Of a DNA stretch of 7,260 nt, positions 1 to 6,036 are shown in pieces. The stretch comes from Archangiaceae bacterium (lineage in GTDB: Bacteria; Myxococcota; Myxococcia; Myxococcales; Myxococcaceae): assembly GCA_023248915.1 (NCBI GenBank), contig JAHFDQ010000323.1, positions 1 to 7,260 on the forward strand, read 5' to 3'. The notes under the pieces are model-generated. The model saw nothing but the letters and a program-made list of their open reading frames with translations. It was not told the DNA's origin and searched no databases. Each line of letters starts with the position of its first letter. The first letter of the stretch is position 1. A program made the translations under genes and the position numbers.

Positions 1-1363
1 GGTTCTCGGACAGCACCTTGTAGACGTCGTCGAGCATCTTGAACGACTGCGGCTGAATCACCGCCTGGTCGGTCTCGAACATAATCTCGCCCCGCACGCG
101 GATTCGGTCCGACTCGAGCACCACCTGCGCCTTCTCGGGCAACGGGCAGCCCTCGTTCTCGGCGGGGCCGGGCTGGTCGGGGCACTTGTCGGCCATGTCG
201 GGAATCTTGTCGTTGTCGCGGTCGGGGCAGCCGTCGAGGTCGGCCGGGCCGGGCTCGGTGGGGCACTGGTCGTCCTTGTCGAGCACGCCGTCCCTGTCGG
301 TGTCGGGCCACGGGCAGCCCTGGTTCTCTACGGGGCCGGGGACGTCGGGGCACTTGTCCTGGCTGTCGATGATGCCGTCGCCGTCGCGGTCGGTGACGCG
401 CTCTTCGTACACGAGGCCGAAGAGCGCGCGGAACGTCTCGCGGCCATAGCCGGTCTGCGTGCCGAGGCCGCGCCCGAAGCTGAGCTGGGCGCCCCAGTTG
501 CCGAAGAGCCGGGCCCGAGCGCCGACCAGCAGTTCCCACGGCGTTTTCAACGAATCGGCCTGGTCGAGGGTGAAGGGCCGTTCGGTGGGAGTGGCCAGGT
601 GCATCTCGGCGAGCAGCTTCACGTCGTACAGCGTCAGCTTGTTCGCCACCACGGTGAAGTCGGGCGCGCCGAACACCACGCCCGCCCCCATGGTGAATTC
701 GTTGCCGACGTACAGGTTCAGGTACTGGCCCGGATTGGGTCTCAACCGGTAGCCGAGGTTTCCCAGCACCTTGATGCGCCCCTGGGCGAACGTGCGCTCG
801 ACGGCGAGGCGGGGAGCAAAGACGACGCCGACGTCTCCCAGGAAGCTGTTGCCGTCGCCAGTGGGCAGGCGCACCTCGGCGATGCCCGCCACCGAGACCG
901 GGAAGCGTTCCTGCGTGAGAATCGCCACGCGGGGCAACAGGCGCAGGTCGCCCAACCCCGCGGGCGCGACGCCCTTCTCGGGAAAGCCGTTGTCGCGCAA
1001 GAGCGCGAAGTTGTCCGCCTGGTACACCGTGACCGGGAGGTCGAGGGCGAGCTCGAGGCGGGGGAACAGCGTATAGGCGCCGAGTAGCCGCAAGTCGGTG
1101 CGGAACGGAATCAGGTTGCCCAGCTTCTGGTCGCCGAGCTTCAACGCGAGCGTGTCGACGTTCAGGTCGAGGAGGGCGGCGAAGCGCCAACTGCGAAGGG
1201 TGGACAGCTCGGCGCCTTCCAGCGCGAGGCCGCTGTCCATGGCGGCGGTGGCCTTGATGGGCACGGTGTCGAAGCCGCGGGTGGACGGGTCGGCGGCGAG
1301 GCTCGCGCCGCAGGCCAGCAGCGTGAACGCCACGGCGAGTCGGGGTGCGGCGCGGTTCAGCAT
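1..1363 (-). CDS. OmpA-family outer-membrane protein with TSP3 repeats (N-terminal part, runs off left edge)
   Basis: 454 residues are visible; the C-terminus lies beyond the window. Residues 1-23 form a signal peptide (start MLNRAAPRLAVAF, likely signal peptidase I site after ASLA; the LLAC stretch makes a lipobox a weaker alternative). Residues ~25-320 are Gly-rich alternating hydrophobic strands that fit an outer-membrane beta-barrel. Residues 325-407 hold three thrombospondin type-3-like calcium-binding repeats (DRDGDGIID, DTDRDGVLD, DRDNDKIPD, each followed by a CPD/CPT...GCP unit). From ~411 an OmpA C-terminal peptidoglycan-binding domain begins (RGEIMFETDQAVIQPQS) and is cut by the edge. 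I chose the ATG at 1363 because AAGGGG precedes it at SD distance and the signal peptide starts there; an in-frame ATG at 1378 would add five residues and lacks an SD. The family tethers the outer membrane to peptidoglycan. The role of this member is unknown. Confidence 0.88.
   Translation of the reverse strand, partial: MLNRAAPRLAVAFTLLACGASLAADPSTRGFDTVPIKATAAMDSGLALEGAELSTLRSWRFAALLDLNVDTLALKLGDQKLGNLIPFRTDLRLLGAYTLFPRLELALDLPVTVYQADNFALLRDNGFPEKGVAPAGLGDLRLLPRVAILTQERFPVSVAGIAEVRLPTGDGNSFLGDVGVVFAPRLAVERTFAQGRIKVLGNLGYRLRPNPGQYLNLYVGNEFTMGAGVVFGAPDFTVVANKLTLYDVKLLAEMHLATPTERPFTLDQADSLKTPWELLVGARARLFGNWGAQLSFGRGLGTQTGYGRETFRALFGLVYEERVTDRDGDGIIDSQDKCPDVPGPVENQGCPWPDTDRDGVLDKDDQCPTEPGPADLDGCPDRDNDKIPDMADKCPDQPGPAENEGCPLPEKAQVVLESDRIRVRGEIMFETDQAVIQPQSFKMLDDVYKVLSEN
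144..391 (-). repeat. TSP3 repeat-coding DNA inside the OmpA-family gene
   Basis: Three related units of about 48 bp begin at 144, 225 and 312 on the plus strand, each opening gggcagcc and ending ggcac-tgtc. Their 81 and 87 bp spacing equals 27 and 29 residues, the size of thrombospondin type-3 repeats. They encode Asp-rich calcium-binding loops that form a stiff stalk between the barrel and the OmpA domain. Divergence between units is mostly in the loop codons. Confidence 0.75.
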
Positions 1364-1396
1364 CGGCCCCTTAGGCATGGACTGGCCCTGAGCCTG

Positions 1397-1425
1397 CTTA
1401 TAGCCCCCACACTGAGGGTCCGGAA
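1397..1425 (-). promoter_or_regulatory. Candidate promoter of the OmpA-family gene
   Basis: On the minus strand TATAAG (1402-1397) is a good -10, and 17 nt upstream lies TTCCGG (1425-1420), a weak -35. The 5' leader to the ATG at 1363 would be about 27 nt and carries the AAGGGG ribosome site. The -10 is convincing and the -35 is not; assignment is by consensus and position only. Confidence 0.4.
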
Positions 1426-1455
1426 GAAACGGGCCGAGCTAGCCTCGCGTCGGCC
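1420..1455 (-). terminator. Candidate terminator after the toxin-antitoxin cluster
   Basis: GGCCGA (1432-1437) and TCGGCC (1450-1455) form a 6-bp GC-rich stem with a 12-nt loop. Read on the minus strand the stem is followed by CGTTTCTTCC, which is moderately U-rich. It sits between the end of the RHH gene (1523) and the OmpA promoter, where a terminator would be useful. The stem is short and the U-tract is interrupted, so it may be weak or coincidental. Confidence 0.35.
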
Positions 1456-1522
1456 GCGGCAGGGGAACGGCCAGCTCGATTGACACTTGCCACCGAGGTC
1501 CCAAGCGAACTTGCAGTCGATC

Positions 1523-1759
1523 TCAGCCGCGCGCTTGAGCTCGGTCCCTAGAATGTTCTGCCAAGACGCTCCGCCGCTCGGAAGGGCTGAGCTTCAACCA
1601 CCCGGTCAAGGGTCGGGGGCGGGTGTGGTACCCGGCAGTGACCGTCCGGATTCCGCGCCGGATGAACTCGGACTGGGACACGCCCTCGCGCTTGCTCGCG
1701 GCCCGGAGGGCCCGTTCATCCTCAGGGGTCAGCACGACCGTGGTTCGTCGCGACGCCAT
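1523..1759 (-). CDS. Ribbon-helix-helix (CopG-type) antitoxin-like protein, orphan
   Basis: 78 residues. The N-terminus RRTTVVLTPEDERALRAASK has the short basic/hydrophobic beta-strand of a ribbon-helix-helix DNA-binding domain, followed by helix 1 and a GVSQSEFIRRGIR helix 2. These proteins dimerise through the strand, which binds the DNA major groove; many are antitoxins that repress their own operon. The tail (residues ~45-78) is Arg-rich and probably disordered until it binds a partner. I chose the ATG at 1759 because the domain begins there; a GTG at 1795 would add 12 residues without an obvious SD. GGAGG lies only 2 nt before the ATG, and an extended -10-like box lies 6 nt before it. 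The gene follows the PIN toxin by 72 nt on the same strand but has no toxin of its own downstream, so it may be an orphan left from a lost pair or a second regulator of the module. Confidence 0.72.
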   Translation of the reverse strand: MASRRTTVVLTPEDERALRAASKREGVSQSEFIRRGIRTVTAGYHTRPRPLTGWLKLSPSERRSVLAEHSRDRAQARG

Positions 1760-1765
1760 TTCCTC

Positions 1766-1794
1766 CAAATACCAAGGAGAGGCGCCTCGTGCCA
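1766..1794 (-). promoter_or_regulatory. Candidate promoter/operator of the RHH gene
   Basis: On the minus strand TATTTG (1771-1766) is preceded by TGG, giving an extended -10 of the TGn type, and TGGCAC (1794-1789) lies 17 nt upstream as a poor -35. The spacer contains the perfect 10-bp palindrome GAGGCGCCTC (1779-1788), a plausible operator for an RHH dimer. The -10 ends 6 nt before the ATG, so the transcript would be leaderless or nearly so. The same GGAGGAA could instead be a close-spaced SD on read-through mRNA. Confidence 0.35.
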
Positions 1795-1831
1795 CGCAGA
1801 GCTGCCCGAGCCTCGCCCCGTCCCTCGAGCG

Positions 1832-2254
1832 TCACCGAGGGCGCACTTCCATGCCGAGCGCCTCGGCGTTGTCTCGGACGCGCTGGTCGCACGAGAAGAC
1901 GACTACCTCTTCCACTTTCTCGTGCCAGAGAAGGGCGGTGGCGACATGCAGCGCGTCCAGGGCGCGAATCGGTTCGACCGGGAACACGCCGCGCCCCCTC
2001 AGCAGTACGCCGTCGTCGATGGGGCGAATCGCCCACGAACCTTCCACCTCGCGAAGCTTCTGCCGAGCGCTCCGCAGGAGCCGACGGTCGAGCCGGCCTT
2101 CGTGCTCAGCCCACCACAGGGTGCGGTGGGCCTCGAGGAAGGTCAGCGACGAGGTGATGACTCGCTTCATTTTCCCGAGGCTCGCCTCGAGAGCGGCGTC
2201 GCCCTCGAAGAGGGCCCGAATCAGCGCGCTGGTTTCGACGTACCCGGTGGCCAC
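1832..2254 (-). CDS. PIN-domain (VapC-like) ribonuclease toxin
   Basis: 140 residues, a normal length for a VapC-type toxin. PIN proteins are Mg2+-dependent RNases that cut RNA (often tRNA or rRNA) and are held inactive by a co-encoded antitoxin. The four acidic positions are visible: YVETSALIR near the N-terminus (Glu where Asp is usual), the Glu in SSLTFLEAHRTL, the Asp in RALDALHVATAL, and the Asp in VFSCDQRVRD. I set the start at the GTG at 2254, since AGGGG lies 7 nt upstream and the PIN fold begins immediately after it; a longer in-frame reading to 2563 only shadows the antitoxin gene. The first 34 nt overlap the end of the antitoxin gene in another frame, implying translational coupling. 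An RHH gene follows on the same strand. Confidence 0.85.
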   Translation of the reverse strand: MATGYVETSALIRALFEGDAALEASLGKMKRVITSSLTFLEAHRTLWWAEHEGRLDRRLLRSARQKLREVEGSWAIRPIDDGVLLRGRGVFPVEPIRALDALHVATALLWHEKVEEVVVFSCDQRVRDNAEALGMEVRPR

Positions 2255-2547
2255 GGCGTTTCCCCTCTGACGGAATCGAGCAGGCGCTGAGCTTCGCCAC
2301 GCCGGGCCCCGAGGCCCTTCCAATTCTTGAGGGGCCTGGCCTTGGGCGTCCTCGGCGGTCTGAGGTCTCCCCGCTCGATCATCCGGGCGATCTTGCTCGC
2401 CGGAGTGTCGTCGACCGATTCGGGCGCCGGCCGGACCTCGGCCACGACTTCGCCGTGCTCGGTGAGCAGGACGATCTCGCCCCGCTTCACGCGCCGGAGG
2501 TAGGCGCTCAGGTGCGCCTTGAACTCGCGGATGCCTGCCTTCGACAT
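2221..2547 (-). CDS. Phd/YefM-type antitoxin paired with the PIN toxin
   Basis: 108 residues. The N-terminal half (MSKAGIREFKAHLSAYLRRV, then GEIVLLTEHGEVVAEVRP) is the Phd/YefM DNA-binding and dimerisation fold. The C-terminal half is Arg/Pro-rich and ends with a short helix-prone segment (AQRLLDSVR) of the kind that wraps and blocks a PIN toxin. The gene begins 61 nt after the M16 gene stop on the same strand and overlaps the toxin start by 34 nt, the usual antitoxin-first order. No SD precedes the ATG at 2547; instead an extended -10 ends 6 nt upstream, so a leaderless mRNA is likely. Autorepression is expected at the palindrome at 2569-2591. Confidence 0.85.
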   Translation of the reverse strand: MSKAGIREFKAHLSAYLRRVKRGEIVLLTEHGEVVAEVRPAPESVDDTPASKIARMIERGDLRPPRTPKARPLKNWKGLGARRGEAQRLLDSVRGETPWPPGTSKPAR

Positions 2548-2553
2548 GCCGGT

Positions 2554-2591
2554 ACGGTAGCAATCCGAGACTACATTCTCAAGATGTAGTC
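2554..2591 (-). promoter_or_regulatory. phd-PIN operator and promoter, leaderless design
   Basis: A perfect inverted repeat, GACTACAT (2569-2576) and ATGTAGTC (2584-2591), is separated by 7 nt. On the minus strand the 7-nt loop contains TTGAGA (2582-2577), a 5/6 match to the -35 consensus. Exactly 17 nt further on is TACCGT (2559-2554) preceded by TGC, an extended -10. The -10 ends 6 nt before the ATG at 2547, so transcription should start at or next to the A of the start codon. An antitoxin dimer on the two arms would cover the -35. The elements are seen directly; their function is inferred. Confidence 0.6.
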
Positions 2592-2607
2592 ACAGCACGC
2601 GCGGGGG

Positions 2608-4236
2608 CTACCGTTCCATGAAGTCGCGAGCGGCCTTCACCTCGACGGCGCCGGGGCTCACCGGCAGGGCCTGCGTGGCAATGGCCTTGTCCTCGGCCAG
2701 AACCTCGGCCGGCTTCGGGCTGGGGTAGGCGATGGGCGAAGGCGCCTGGTTGGAGAGGACCTTGGCGAGCGCCTGGGCGTCCTTGGCGACGAAGACGAAA
2801 TTGAGGCCGTCGCTCGACAGGTGGCGCTTCACCGCGGCCAGCATCGCCTCGGGTGTCAGCTCGGCCAACGCCTTCCGGTAGCCGTCGAGAAAACCGGGGG
2901 TGCCGTAGAAGGCCTCGTCGATGGCGTAGCCCAGGCGGCGCTGGTCGGTCTGTTCCCAGACCCGCGTGTAGCCGATGAGAAAGCCCCGGGCGATCTCGAA
3001 CCGGTCGTTCGGGGCGGGCTTGGAGGTGAGGGCGTTCAGGAAGTAGACGGCCCCTCGGGCGGCGAACAGCGCGTTCTGGGGTTCGACCGGCCGAATCCAG
3101 ATGGAGAAGTCCTGCTGCGATCGGCCGACGTTCAGGGCCGGCAGGCTGCTCCAACCGTCTTGGTGGAAGTGCTCGGCGTAGGCGTAGTCGCCGTAGTTGA
3201 GGCCGCGCTTCTCGCGAAGCTCGGTGAAGAGCACGCCGTGGAACTGGCGGTGCTCGCCCAGGTACGAGGCGGCGAAGGCGACGGCGTAATAGTCGGGGTC
3301 GTCGCGGCGCAGCGTGAACGAGGCGCCCATCGACTCGGCGGCGGACAGGGTGTCGCGTTCGATCACCCAGGCCTTGCCGTGCACTCCAGGAGCAGGGGGC
3401 AGCTTCACCGCCGGAGCGCCGGTGGCGGGGAGCGCGGCCAGGCGGTCCTTCAGTCGCTTTTCCAGCGCGGCGTCGACGGCGCCGGCCAGGCCGACCACCA
3501 GCCGGTCCTGGGTGAAGACGGTCTTCCAGTGGGCCTTCACGTCGTCCAGGGTGACGGCCTTCAGCCCCTCGACGGTGCCGCCGTTGAAGTGGGCGTAGGG
3601 GTGGCCTTCGTACAAGAGCGCGTCCAGGGCCACTTTGCCGAGCGACTCGTCGTCCTGCCCGCGGAGCTGGTTCACGATGGCGTTGACGGCGTCGGTGCGC
3701 AGCCGGTCGAGCTCTTTCGGGTCGAAGCGGGGCTCGAGCAGCACGTCGGTGAAGATCTTCAAGAACGCGTCGAGCCGGTCGCGGTGCACGCGCCCCTCGA
3801 AGACGGTGAATTCCTTGTCGGTCGTGGCGGACAGCTCGGCGGCCATCGGGAACAGCGCGTCGAGCAACTGCGACGACGACAGCGCGCGGGTGCCGCCCTG
3901 GGCCATCAGGTCGGCGGTCAAGGCGGTGAGCCCTTCCTTGCCCTTCGGGTCGTCTACCGCGCCGGTGTGGAAGACGAGCCGGAAGCTGACGATGGGCTTG
4001 CCGGCCACCGGCTGGAGCACGGTGAACAGGGGCGGCGGCGCCTTCAGCGGCCGCGAGGGCAGTGGGACGGCTGCGGCAACCTGAGGCACAGGAGCGGGCA
4101 CCGGGGCCCGCGGCGCATCGGGAACGGCGACCGCCCGCTCGAGGTCCACCCTCGAGGCGTCGCGGACGTCGGTCGGTGCGAGGGTGATGCAGGCCAAGCA
4201 CGAGCCGCAGGCGATGGCGAAGGCGAGGCGCTTCAC
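2608..4236 (-). CDS. M16 peptidase-like subunit, inactive (R/Y-motif partner)
   Basis: 542 residues. An N-terminal hydrophobic segment (MKRLAFAIACGSCLAC; GTG start read as Met) is a signal peptide, possibly a lipoprotein signal at Cys16 although the lipobox is poor. A Pro/Ala-rich linker (~38-70) precedes two M16 domains (~68-290 and ~290-510). The zinc motif is gone: where the partner has HYFEH this protein reads ALTAD (105-109), so both His and the catalytic Glu are missing. It keeps the substrate-side motif LREKRGLNYGD (340-350, with Arg344 and Tyr348). In known M16B heterodimers the R/Y subunit shapes the substrate cavity for the zinc subunit. The GTG start at 4236 overlaps the upstream TGA as GTGA, implying coupled translation. 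Expected location is the periplasm or its membrane face. Confidence 0.9.
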   Translation of the reverse strand: MKRLAFAIACGSCLACITLAPTDVRDASRVDLERAVAVPDAPRAPVPAPVPQVAAAVPLPSRPLKAPPPLFTVLQPVAGKPIVSFRLVFHTGAVDDPKGKEGLTALTADLMAQGGTRALSSSQLLDALFPMAAELSATTDKEFTVFEGRVHRDRLDAFLKIFTDVLLEPRFDPKELDRLRTDAVNAIVNQLRGQDDESLGKVALDALLYEGHPYAHFNGGTVEGLKAVTLDDVKAHWKTVFTQDRLVVGLAGAVDAALEKRLKDRLAALPATGAPAVKLPPAPGVHGKAWVIERDTLSAAESMGASFTLRRDDPDYYAVAFAASYLGEHRQFHGVLFTELREKRGLNYGDYAYAEHFHQDGWSSLPALNVGRSQQDFSIWIRPVEPQNALFAARGAVYFLNALTSKPAPNDRFEIARGFLIGYTRVWEQTDQRRLGYAIDEAFYGTPGFLDGYRKALAELTPEAMLAAVKRHLSSDGLNFVFVAKDAQALAKVLSNQAPSPIAYPSPKPAEVLAEDKAIATQALPVSPGAVEVKAARDFMER

Positions 4237-5594
4237 GGCTGGCCCGCCTTCTCCGCGGCCGGTTTGGGCGTCAGCGTCAGCACGGTCCGGTTGGAGTCGG
4301 TGAGGTGGCGCTTGGCGAAGGCCGAGACCTGGGCCGGCTTGACCTGGGCGATGGCCTGGTACAGCGCGTCGACCGACCCGGGGCCGCCGAGCACGCCGCC
4401 GAAGTAGGCGAGCTGCATCGCGACGTGGTCCGCCGTCTCGAGGCCCATCAACAGCGAGTAGCGCAGGTTGTCCTTGATGTCCTGTACGCGCTTGGCGTCG
4501 AGCTTGCCCGAGACGGCGTCGCGCACCGCGGCGTCGAAGGCGGCCTGCACCGCCGCGCGGTGGCGCTCTTCCTTCAGCGTGGCGGTGAGCGAGAAGAGCG
4601 ACGGGTCGCGATGTTCGCCGTACCCCGTCGAGACCGACTCGCAGAGCTGCTGCTCGAGCACGAGCTGCTTGTAGAGCGGGCTGGTGGGGCCGGCGAGGTA
4701 GGCCGAGAGCACCGACTGCACGGCGCCGTCGGTGAGGCTCATTCCGGCCGAGGGCGTGTGCCAGGCGTGAAGGTGCCGCGGCAGGGTGGGGGTCGCCCAG
4801 TCGACGTGCACCTGCCGGGCCTCTTTCTGAGCCGGCTCGGCGGGGATGACGAGCTTCGCGGCCTTGCCCTGCCATGACCCGTAGCCCTTCTCCACCCAGG
4901 CCATCAGCTTCGCGTCGTCGAAGTCGCCGACCACGAAGACGAGGGTGTTGTCGGGCGTGTACCAGCGCCTGAAGAACTCGCGCGAGTACTCGAAGTAGCC
5001 CGGCATCTTCTTGATGTCGTCGTAGAAGCCGAGGGTGGTGTGGCGGTAGGGGTGGACCTTGAAGGCGGTGGCGGCGAGCTCTTCCTCCATCTTCAGGCCC
5101 GGGTTCGCGGCGTTCTTGTGGTACTCGCCGAGCACCGCCTTGGCCTCGGTCTGGAAGGTGGCCTCGGAGTACTCGAGGTTGCGGAACCGGTCGGCCTCGA
5201 GCTCGACCAGCTTGTCGAGCGACGTCGACGGGCCGTTGACGAAGTAGACGGTGACGTCGTCGGTGGTGAAGGCGTTCTCGCTGAAGCCGAGCCGGCCGAG
5301 CAGCGCGTCGCGGGTGCCCTCGGGCCACGCCTTGGTGCCCTTGAACATCACGTGCTCGAAGTAGTGGGCGAAGCCGGTGTGGTCGGCCTCGACCTCGTTG
5401 CGCGAACCCACCCGCACCACCGTGTAGTACGACACCAGGCCGGGCGACTCGAAGGGCACGCGCACGACGCGCAGCCCATTGGGCAGGGTGGCGACCTTCA
5501 GCGGGTAGGGGAAGAAAGTCTGGAACTTCTGAGCGGCGGCGGTGCCCGCCCACGTGAGCACGGCCAACCCTACGAGAACCCCCCGGAATCTCAT
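4233..5594 (-). CDS. M16 zinc metallopeptidase, catalytic subunit
   Basis: 453 residues. Residues 1-21 are a signal peptide (MRFRGVLVGLAVLTWAGTAAA, cleavage before QKFQ), so the enzyme is exported. The inverted zinc motif HYFEH spans 77-81, and the third zinc ligand is Glu157 in VLGEYHKN, 75 residues beyond His81, matching the HXXEH-X74-76-E signature. Family members cleave peptides inside a clam-shell chamber and resemble the mitochondrial processing peptidase beta subunit. The C-terminal half contains an M16 inactive-type domain but reads QLCESVSTGYGE where the R/Y motif is expected, so the Arg is absent. The downstream overlapping gene supplies it, pointing to a heterodimer. The start at 5594 is set by the signal peptide; no strong SD is visible. 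The gene is divergent from ssrA, with 79 bp between them. Confidence 0.92.
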   Translation of the reverse strand: MRFRGVLVGLAVLTWAGTAAAQKFQTFFPYPLKVATLPNGLRVVRVPFESPGLVSYYTVVRVGSRNEVEADHTGFAHYFEHVMFKGTKAWPEGTRDALLGRLGFSENAFTTDDVTVYFVNGPSTSLDKLVELEADRFRNLEYSEATFQTEAKAVLGEYHKNAANPGLKMEEELAATAFKVHPYRHTTLGFYDDIKKMPGYFEYSREFFRRWYTPDNTLVFVVGDFDDAKLMAWVEKGYGSWQGKAAKLVIPAEPAQKEARQVHVDWATPTLPRHLHAWHTPSAGMSLTDGAVQSVLSAYLAGPTSPLYKQLVLEQQLCESVSTGYGEHRDPSLFSLTATLKEERHRAAVQAAFDAAVRDAVSGKLDAKRVQDIKDNLRYSLLMGLETADHVAMQLAYFGGVLGGPGSVDALYQAIAQVKPAQVSAFAKRHLTDSNRTVLTLTPKPAAEKAGQP

Positions 5595-5673
5595 GGGGTG
5601 ACGCTCTAGACCTGCACACCCCGTGGCCTCAAGTAATTCTTGGCCCGAGCGGTTATGTTGTCGGCCAACGAAA
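5595..5673. other. Divergent intergenic region between the M16 operon and ssrA
   Basis: The 79-bp stretch must hold the ssrA promoter to the right and the M16 operon promoter to the left. A -10 for ssrA is visible. I found no convincing -35/-10 pair for the minus-strand M16 operon and no strong inverted repeat. Confidence 0.5.
5654..5659 (+). promoter_or_regulatory. Candidate -10 box of ssrA
   Basis: TATGTT matches 4 of 6 positions of the -10 consensus and ends 14 nt before the mature tmRNA 5' end. Transcription starting about 7 nt downstream would leave a leader of roughly 7-8 nt for RNase P to remove. No good -35 is found at 16-18 nt spacing, so the full promoter is uncertain. Confidence 0.4.
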
Positions 5674-6036
5674 GGGGGCGACCTGGCTTCGACGGGGGCA
5701 AGGAAACCTTAAGACGCGTGTCGAGCTAGCCTGAAGCTCGTAAATCCATTGGGCAGACTCACAAAAGCCAACGACAACGTTGAGCTCGCACTCGCTGCCT
5801 AGCGTAGCGTAGTGCGCGGTCCTCCCGGTCTCGGCCCGTGGGCTGGGGTAGGGCCGTCATAATGCGGGCTGGCTTCCTTCGGCGCTCGGGCCGGAAGAGG
5901 CGAGAGCACTCCCGAGACCGGGTCGCGGGCATCCAGTCCGCGGGAGGCCAGCGACCCTAAATCAATCCGCGGGCTACACACGTAGAGTCGAAGGGTGGAA
6001 GGCTTCCGGACGAGGGTTCGATTCCCTCCGCCTCCA
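5674..6036 (+). ncRNA. ssrA: Transfer-messenger RNA (tmRNA), one-piece form
   Basis: 363 nt. The 5' end GGGGGCGACCTGGCTTCGAC is the conserved tmRNA start. Its first seven bases (5674-5680) pair with CGCCTCC (6029-6035), giving a 7-bp acceptor stem with G-U at the third pair, the alanine identity element. The T-arm is GAGGG-TTCGATT-CCCTC (6012-6028). The discriminator A6036 is followed by CA, so the CCA end is not encoded and must be added. The tag frame runs 5767-5802. An 11-bp perfect helix (5824-5834 with 5912-5922) lies in the pseudoknot region after the tag. With SmpB, tmRNA enters stalled ribosomes as alanyl-tmRNA, switches translation to the tag, and releases the ribosome. A hairpin terminator follows. 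The opposite strand carries an integrase remnant reaching into the 3' end. Confidence 0.97.
5767..5802 (+). other. tmRNA tag-peptide reading frame
   Basis: The resume codon GCC (5767-5769) opens a frame encoding ANDNVELALAA and ending in TAG (5800-5802). With the alanine carried by the tmRNA itself, the appended tag is A-ANDNVELALAA. The terminal LAA is the signal read by ClpXP-type proteases, and the ANDN start resembles the AND start of proteobacterial tags. The frame choice follows from the ALAA-stop ending and the position after the tRNA-like 5' domain. Confidence 0.92.

Noticed and set aside
144..359. Regularly spaced 48-bp repeats as a possible CRISPR array
   Set aside because: The units diverge, the intervals are coding, and they translate to thrombospondin type-3 repeats in frame with the barrel protein.
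1379..1522. A lost toxin gene after the RHH antitoxin
   Set aside because: One minus frame gives a short protein-like run (LGTELKRAAEIDCKFAWDLG), but it has no start signal, turns to low-complexity text, and matches no toxin fold I can recognise.
2579..4201. 540-codon minus-strand frame overlapping the second M16 gene
   Set aside because: Arg/Gly/Pro-rich shadow text with no recognisable domain, in the wrong frame of a clear M16 gene.
2821..4407. Long plus-strand open frame of 528 codons opposite the M16 genes
   Set aside because: It is rich in Val, Gly, Glu and Ala with no domain. High-GC coding DNA leaves such long antisense shadows, and the minus strand encodes clear M16 domains.
2608..5619. 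A single 1003-residue protein spanning both M16 genes
   Set aside because: Upstream of 4236 this frame is an Arg/Pro-rich shadow of the first M16 gene. The real second protein starts at the GTG at 4236 with a signal peptide.
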